From positions 62,001 to 126,000 of the forward strand of contig JASANC010002087.1 of the NCBI GenBank assembly GCA_030248135.1: 64,000 nt of DNA. Reading direction: 5' to 3'. The notes beneath the pieces are model-generated. The model made no database searches. It had not been told where the DNA came from and saw nothing but the letters and a program-made list of their open reading frames with translations. Made by a program: the position numbers and the translations under genes. Shown here piece after piece: positions 57,166-64,000 of the stretch; positions within the stretch are counted from its first letter, which is position 1, and each line of letters starts with the position of its first letter. The DNA is from Theristus sp. LFF4_11 (Eukaryota > Nematoda > Chromadorea > Monhysterida > Xyalidae).

Positions 57166-60100
57166 TTAGAATGTCTCTTCATCGGCTGTAACAGTTAGCC
57201 AGCCCCGGCTAAAAGCGAATTCACTAAACGACGCCAACATGCGGTGTCCCGTAATTACGTGCGTGGTCGCGATCAGAAATTGAACGTCTGAAGTAACAAA
57301 CGTGCTACTGCGTTTGGATGTAAATTCGGCAGATTGCTTTGGCGCTTTTTAGCACCACGTTTGACGCAACGTGCAGTCTTGATTACATGAATGGAATTGA
57401 AAAAATGATCACATGAATGAACCTTGTTAGAGAATGTTTGAAACTCGACTCAATGATTGGCTGAAATCAATACAGCCAGCCTGATGTAGACCAATCCACA
57501 AACGTATCCACTACCCGGAGCCCTGGGCAGCTCCAAACTTTACAAAAAGCCGATTTCCCAATTTCGCAAAACCACAGGCAGACTCGAATGTTTGGCGGAG
57601 AGGAATCGAAGCGCTGCGATCTCCGCGTACGTGCAACCGCCGATGAAGAACACCAGCACGGTTCGTGGTTCGGTTGTCTCTTCCGACGATTTCCCGTGTT
57701 TGCCGATCATGGCCGACAGTGGAAATTGAGATTCTGAACGATTTGCGATACATTTCGGTCGGAATGCATTACACCTGCATGCGCCATTTCATGGTTAACC
57801 ACTTTTGTAGCGGGCTCACTTGCTGATTGGCCGTACCAGTGCGAAGCGACCAATCAGCGTGGCGGATTGAGGAATTTCGAATTGCATAACTTTGGTAGTT
57901 TTTGCTGTGGAATGCACCGCATATCGGCCAGCAATGTTTCATTTGAAATGAAAATCTAAAAAGTAAAAACATTAAAAAACCCACAACAAGCTCCAACCGT
58001 GATCAATCGTAAGCGTGCCGGGCACTTTCTTGAGTGCATCTTCGATTTGTGGCCAACCCTTGCTGGCCAAATACTGGCACAAACGGCCGCTCAATGGCGC
58101 GTAGCCACTGTAGACGTAAGCGATGTCGGTTGGCTTCTGAAAGATTTTTTTTAAACTTAAGAACTGTTCCCTCATCACAAAAAAATGTTGAAAGGGTTGA
58201 TTCGAAGTAATTCACTGATGAAAAGTTAGCATTTCGGTTTATGAGTTTCGGAATCACACTGTTAAAATTCTGGACAGTTAGGACAGCACCCTAAGAGCAC
58301 TTGCGATTCCCGCCGCCCGCAAAGCAAACTATAGACGTCATTTTTTTTGTTTTTTTCGCCCGCATTTAAAGGCAAACCTAGAAGCAAACCAGACCAGACC
58401 ACTAAAACCTGATAATCAGCCAAAAAATGGCTACCGGCATCATCAAGCATTAAATAGAACCAATCAACGAGCTAAATGAAACAGCTGGTTCATCAACAAC
58501 AACACAACAAACAAACAAGAAAATGCAAAAAGGGAGCTACAAACAAACATACTAAAAACAAAAAACCTTCAAAAATCAATGAACAACAATTCCAAACACT
58601 CAAAACAGTAAAAAGCACACTGCCCGAGACCGAACCACTTCATCGACATTATCCACCAACAATCGAAACGTCTTCTTGACGCCAGCAAACGCCGTCTGCT
58701 CGGGAGTCGGCTTCGCCAAACTGACATACATCTGTGGGATTCGCACGGCGGTTGAGCGCTCTTTGAGCAGTCCGGCTCGTTGCAGATTCAGAATCAGCTC
58801 AACGTATTCGTAGCCGTAAGTCTGCGGGGCGAAAACAGTGATTCGATCAGCATGTTTTTCGTCGGTCGGACATTTTGCTGCAGTCTGTTTCAATATCATG
58901 TGCGATTAGCTGATTGGTTGGCGATCACTGGATCAATGCATTTTGTGCAGGCATCTGATATGGAAATGGACTGTATCACAGTTTTAACAAAACACAAACG
59001 ATATGATATCAGTGACACACAGCAGTGTTACTCAGCAAAATTACGATGAAAAATGTCTACGACAACATGAGAACGACTTTTTCTGGTTGGCAACGAAAAA
59101 TACCCCAAACAAAACTCAAATCGACATTTCGTATACACGTGCCTGAAGCAAGCGACTTCGATACCAATCAAGCACTTTCGGTTTCAGCCCGTCAGCCACC
59201 AACGACTGCAGGCAGATCAGTCGCAAAACCTGAAACGAGACACAGTCGAAATCTATAACGTATGTAACGAGCTGATTGGTTGGTGATCACGTGATGCACG
59301 CATTCAGTGCAGGCGGAGTTTGGTTTGTTTTATCAGTTTGATATGTTATAGAGTTAAGACTGTACAGAAAAGTTTTTCTGACAACAAACAACTGGTGAAT
59401 CACAATTCGCACTTCAATGAAAAGGTGCAGAAAATATAAATTACTTCAACGACATTGGCTTTTTGTGAGTGGCATTTTCCAGATAGGAATCTGCGTTCTG
59501 ATGAATACATACCTTCAAGATCGGCTGTTCAGTTGCAATCGCATCGTCAATGTGCGGCATAGCGCGGTCGTTGTCAATGGCATTGAGGATTTCTGAGTTT
59601 TTTTTTGAAATAATGATGATGGTCAGGTCATGAATCATGGATCACAGATATTTCAAAAGTGTCTGTACAACAAATGTGCGTTATTGTGTTCAAGTGTCGG
59701 CGTGTTTGCGTTTGACGATGTGTGTTTGCGACTGACTGTGTGTGCTGACCACTTTCATTCACGAGTTTGTGCCAGTGCGTTCGTATGTCTGGTCAAATAC
59801 TGTCTGTTGTCTCGTGCGACCGTCTGTGCGGTGCCTGCCGTTGTTTCTATCCGAGCGTGTTTGAAGTCTCAGCGCGCTTCTCTACAGCACAAGCAAACCT
59901 CCCGATCGAAATAAAAGTCAAATCAATTCAACGAAAACGCAATCCCTGCGCCAACCCTGTTCACACTGCATCGCACACACAAACTCCGTGCCCGTGATGT
60001 GCTCCTTGATCAGCTCCGCAATGGTCGTGTGCACGGCGGCGTTCTGCTTTGCCGCTTGCAGTTGCGGCAAGCGACGCACGAAGTCACGGTACTCCCGGAC

Positions 60101-63100
60101 GGTACTGGCGGCGTGTCGAGACTGAAACCGCAATCTTAAACAATCTGAAATGCTCAAACGCCAATTTTATTGAGCGTGTTACAGTCCATCTGGAAAATGT
60201 ATGCAACATGACGCGAACATGACGTGATGACCAACCAATCAGCGCTGAGAACACCTCATGATTAACCAATCAGTGCCGAGAGTTGCTATGAACCAACCAA
60301 TCAGCTAGTTGCATATATTAGCGAGATAGACTGTATTTGGAGTGAGTGGCAAGCGAAATCTGTGCGCAGGAGACCAGTATTTCTTTCATGTTGGTTGCCT
60401 AGTAGTAGTAGTCCAAAGCTTAGTAGTCCAGCACTCCAGCATGCCAGAGTAATAAATGAAAGAAATATCAGAAAAAGAAAACAATAAAAAAAATCCACTG
60501 AGTCCCTGAATGAAATCATGAAAGCTCACAGTTCCGTTCCTTCACGACAAACTGATGCACTGATTCACGAAAACTGACGAGATTTGTTATGTAATGAATT
60601 TACGCAAATGGGCTCAGTGATTTCGTGAACGCAACACAACTGAAACCGCAAGAATCCCCAGTTGACCTCAATTTGCTCGGAAATCGTCTTGATGTTCTGT
60701 CGCAATGTCGGCCCGATCGCGTTGAAATGCAGATCTCTTAATTCGCCATACAGGGTGTCCGCACTAGTCAGTTCCACTTGTTTGTAATCCGATGTTGTTG
60801 AACTTGTCGTTGATTCCGTTGTCGATTGTTGTGGCGGAGTTTTCTCGTCCTTTGTTGTGAATCGCTCGCGCGGAAACTTCGCGATTGCTGGAGAATTTTC
60901 AATTTTTTTTTGAAAACAGAGCACGGTGATTGGCTGCATCGAGCCAAGACAGCCAACCGGCAAACTGAATTGACAATGCAATGAGAAGTTCATGCAGCAT
61001 CATTTAAGTTGAGCGAATGTTCTCTGAATTTTCGGTCTGGCCAACATTGTATGCAGAAAAGAAGTGGCCTGATTTGTGAAATGGCCGGGTGGTCCTCCCT
61101 CCCCTCATGCCTTCATAAATTCTTAGCGTCAGCGTCAGCTGATTGGTTGGTGTCTGCTTGAACTAGATTGGTATCCGGGCGCAACGCTTCATCATGATAT
61201 GCACCTGCCCCGCATCCGCATTGCTTATGATCCACTAGCGCGCGTGCACACGCTCCGCCCTCAACGTTGCAACACTCGCCAGCCGCAAAACAGCAACACC
61301 CAACATTCCCCCCCCCAAAAAAAAACTCCAAACTAAAACCGCACCACATTTCACGCCGAATGTTTCGTCGATCAGCCCGGCATAGGTCAACTGCGTCAAC
61401 AACGGTGTCACCGGATCCGTCCACCTGTCGATCAACACCAGCTCATCGATGATCGCGTGTTGTTGCGCGTGTTGAGCGGACTGTTGAGCGAGATGTTGAG
61501 CGGCGTTGTTGCCGCCGGAGTGGGTCATTCCGTCCTGGGTGCGTTTGCTTTGCCACAATTCGAGCACACGCGCGGCCCAGTCGCCTGAATCAGGTTCAGT
61601 TTCCAATCAGCACTGAAGTGCATGGGAACATGCGCAGGGTGACACAGAATTACGGGTCAACTGCAGTTGGGTACATTGCCATAATAGTGAAAACTGAGTT
61701 TTTTCCCACTCTCTTCCAAAAACCTAAAGCGAACCAACTCCAGTGGTTTGGTGTGGTGGTGGAGGTGGATAATGGGCGAAAAGTCTCGTGAACCAACCAG
61801 AGCCCTCTTATTTTCGGAAATAAAAGTTCAGAAAATTTTTAAAGTACTTTTCATCTTTAAAGGCTCATGTCTTGATCGGTATACAATTTACGCTTACATT
61901 TACGACGATTTACATCAGCTTCTCGTTTACTTATCGATCAGTTAGTGTTGGTAGCGTTTACCCTGTCCGTTCTGATCACAAACCAGTCCGCTAATTTCCA
62001 ACAAAAAATCCACAAAACCACCCACGCCACCACCAACGCCATCGCACGCGCACCTTTCGCATTCACCGTCGTCATCGGGCCGAACATCGCGTCCAAGTTG
62101 TCCAACGCGTGCGCGCACTCGTACAACGGCGCCCAATTGTCGGCGACCAGTAGCTCGCGCAGGAATGTCTCCATCTCCAGGCTGATCAGGTCCGAATCCA
62201 ATGTGATGAACTCGATCGGGAGGTCGGAGATGGACGAGAAACGATTCAGCACCTCTTGGTCGCGGAGGAACTCGTCGCAGACGACGCTGAGACGCGGCAC
62301 GAACACGAGGTGGTATTTTCGGCGGTCGTCGGAACGGAGCGTGCGCATCGCGTCGCAGACCTGTTGTTTTTTGGAGAAAAAAACGGTTTTTTTTTGTTTG
62401 AATATTTGAACTTTTTTAGTGTCTGGAATTCATGGAACCCGTAGCGCTGGCGTCCGTCACTTCGCGACACGTTCATGAAGCAAAAACATCGAAGCTACAC
62501 CCAACTAAACACGGACGCCGGCGCTTCAACGCGCGTCATGAATGGGCCTTTCGTCTACTGACGCTCTGTTTCGGAGCCGATTTTACTTTGACCGTCAGCA
62601 AATTCAATGAGATACGAAAATATTTATACTTCTTCGTTCGCCAATTGGTCGTGTAAAACGCATGTGATGACAAGTTATGACGACATAATTAACCACTCTA
62701 AATTACAGGCAATCCGCTGATTGGTTGGTGATATCAAGTGAAGCGTGCTTTCTCGTTTCGCTCACCGTTTTCATGGTGGCGAGTTTCGGCCGGACCAGAT
62801 AGAGCATGTGATCGACGGAGCATTGCGGGATGCCACCACTGGCCAGTGAAAACATGTGCAACACGCTCAGTTGCTGCAAAAGAACGCTATGCAAGCGAGT
62901 CGGTGTTCGTCAACAAAACGCAAACAAGAGTTTGAATTCGCGGTTGTGTTGTTTGAAAAGTGAGGGCTCCGGCTTTTCAAGATGCCGCACGTCACGCGCC
63001 ATGATACCGAAGCAATTGTTGTTGAGAAACGAAGTCAAACAAAACGAGAAATTAGCGTTGTGTATGATAATAATAACAAACTGTCGATTCTTGAAAAGTC

Positions 63101-63419
63101 AAAAGCAGAATTAATTTCGCAAGCTATTTTTGAAAACACCAACACAAAACGGAATGTTCAAATTGAGTCAACAAAAAAAAACCGAAACTCTTTCAAACTC
63201 GAGCGAGAAAAAAACCAAACACGAAAAGACGAACAACACCTGCAGGTCACGAAACGCCGAGACACGCCCGAACAGTTTCATCAGCTGCTTGTCCCACACG
63301 ATCGCCTTGCCGCCGTCGCACGAATCCAGCAACTCGAGCAGCAGCTTCTTGTTGCTGTCTTTCAGCAGCGAGAAATCCGCACCACTCGTCGCTCCGCGCG
63401 CGAGGCTTAGGTCGCCCAT
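57166..63419 (-). CDS. VPS33A: VPS33A, Sec1/Munc18 protein of HOPS/CORVET
   Basis: VPS33A is the SM-family subunit of the HOPS and CORVET tethers that binds SNAREs for endosome-lysosome fusion. Twelve exons join in phase to 659 codons plus stop (human 596 aa): 63240-63419, 62766-62873, 62054-62360, 61348-61584, 60667-60887, 59956-60121, 59513-59592, 59143-59229, 58639-58821, 57998-58136, 57584-57733, 57166-57287. Landmarks: [138 protein letters not shown]. Extra length comes from a His/Gln-rich insert in exon 4 and a Ser/Thr-rich insert in exon 5. Exon 8 may end at a GC donor (59142) or, two codons later, at a GT donor (59136). The 57584 donor is inferred from phase and homology. Confidence 0.95.
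59226..59366. mobile_element. MITE family B, diverged copy
   Basis: CAGTCGAAATCTATAACG...GAGCTGATTGGTTGGTGATCACGTGATGCA, then GATATGTTATAGAGTTAAGACTGTA as a partial inverse. It overlaps the acceptor side of VPS33A exon 8: the left end lies only a few bases from the exon start at 59229. Confidence 0.6.
60178..60334. mobile_element. MITE family C, second copy
   Basis: TACAGTCCATCTGGAAAATGTATGC ... GTTGCATATATTAGCGAGATAGACTGTA, inverse of 12676-12822, with three CCAATCAG motifs inside. VPS33A intron 60122-60666. Confidence 0.75.
62438..62552. repeat. GC-rich fold-back repeat (family A-prime), copy 2
   Basis: TTCATGGAACCCGTAGCGCTGG ... CACGTTCATGAAGCAAAAACATCG ... GGCGCTTCAACGCGCGTCATGAATGGG. 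Matches 37280-37432. VPS33A intron 62361-62765. Confidence 0.6.
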
Positions 63420-64000
63420 TGTTTTCGAATCGGAGCTTCACTGCACAGCGTACAGAAATGTGATATCGGAAATATCACAACAAAACATCAATTGCGCTGT
63501 GTGCATTCGAAATAAAAAGCACCAAATCGTAATGCATCATTATTAAAACAGCTGCATCTGCAGTTCCGGTGCTCCTCCTCCATAACACAGGAAAGAAAAA
63601 AATGCAAAAACTAAATTGATCATTTTGATTGCGCAAAAATACGCCGCACAACCAAAATACGCCGCAAGGGAAGCGCGCCGCATGCCAAAATACGCCGCAG
63701 AAAATATGCACATGGCAAATTCAAAATACGCCGCAAACAAAATTCGCCGCAATCATTAAAACTGCTCAAAATCACACGGAAACAGCATAATTAAACGAAA
63801 GTTGACTCAGATTTAATGAAACTAGACATAATCACAACAAAAAAAAATACATTTTCCAGGGTTTAACTGTTATTTGACAACGTGCTTAAAGTGTGTGCGG
63901 GGATCAGAAGTTGATACGAATGTTGTTCTTTATTACCACCGCAATAGAAATGGGAAATTATATTTTGTGAGTTTTGGAACACACCCAACCGCAGCTTGTG
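63420..64000. promoter_or_regulatory. Region upstream of VPS33A with repeated AATACGCCGCA
   Basis: Within 63636-63752 the phrase AAAATACGCCGCA occurs about five to six times at irregular spacing (about 63636, 63654, 63688, 63722, one TTCGCCGCA variant near 63739, and a shortened GCGCCGCA near 63677). The region lies 220-330 bp before the VPS33A start codon. No gene was recognised from 63420 to the window end. Regulatory function is inference; it may be a decayed tandem repeat. Confidence 0.4.

Noticed and set aside
57540..57594. VPS33A ending at the TAA at 57540-57542
   Set aside because: That reading loses the conserved FLIATT C-terminal strand, which is found in phase in exon 57166-57287.

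Overview
This is eukaryotic nuclear DNA. Genes are split by many GT-AG introns, mostly 50-1000 bp, with one of about 13 kb, and the introns are crowded with short palindromic transposons. I read it as a nematode or nematode-like ecdysozoan. The evidence is a degenerate array of TTAGGC units (the nematode telomere repeat) in an intron, animal-only genes (NALCN, glia maturation factor), and compact tandem genes. The species cannot be named from this window.

Four conserved protein genes were rebuilt exon by exon by checking splice sites and reading phase. (1) A glia maturation factor (GMF, ADF-H fold) lies on the + strand at 31-2055, lacking only its first coding exon. (2) A NALCN sodium-leak channel lies on the - strand at 4261-37686, about 41 exons and about 1,780 residues, from the NTP motif before domain I to the stop codon; the initiator exon was not found. 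(3) A MYBBP1A/Pol5-type nucleolar protein lies on the - strand at 43206-56811, about 21 exons. (4) A complete VPS33A (Sec1/Munc18 subunit of HOPS/CORVET) lies on the - strand at 57166-63419, 12 exons. GMF and NALCN converge. VPS33A, MYBBP1A and NALCN run in the same direction, and only about 350 bp separate the VPS33A stop from the MYBBP1A start.

The most striking observation is in NALCN domain III. Two pore exons sit in tandem with identical splice phases. One (11721-11841) carries the usual Lys of the EEKE filter. The other (12395-12512) has an intact frame but carries Asp at that position, predicting an EEDE, calcium-channel-like filter if the exons are used exclusively.

The rest is mobile DNA: a 2.9-3.6 kb composite element with two internal satellites, present in two inverted copies in introns of two genes; a 743-bp TRIM retrotransposon with target-site duplication; a TA-flanked G-rich MITE in two copies, one with a paralogous empty site; an hAT-type MITE with 8-bp duplication; at least six families of hairpin MITEs; and two tRNA-derived SINE families. 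A recurring CCAATCAGC / GCTGATTGG motif is scattered through the window. The stretches 23.1-36.0 kb (a NALCN intron) and 37.7-43.2 kb (intergenic) hold essentially only repeats.
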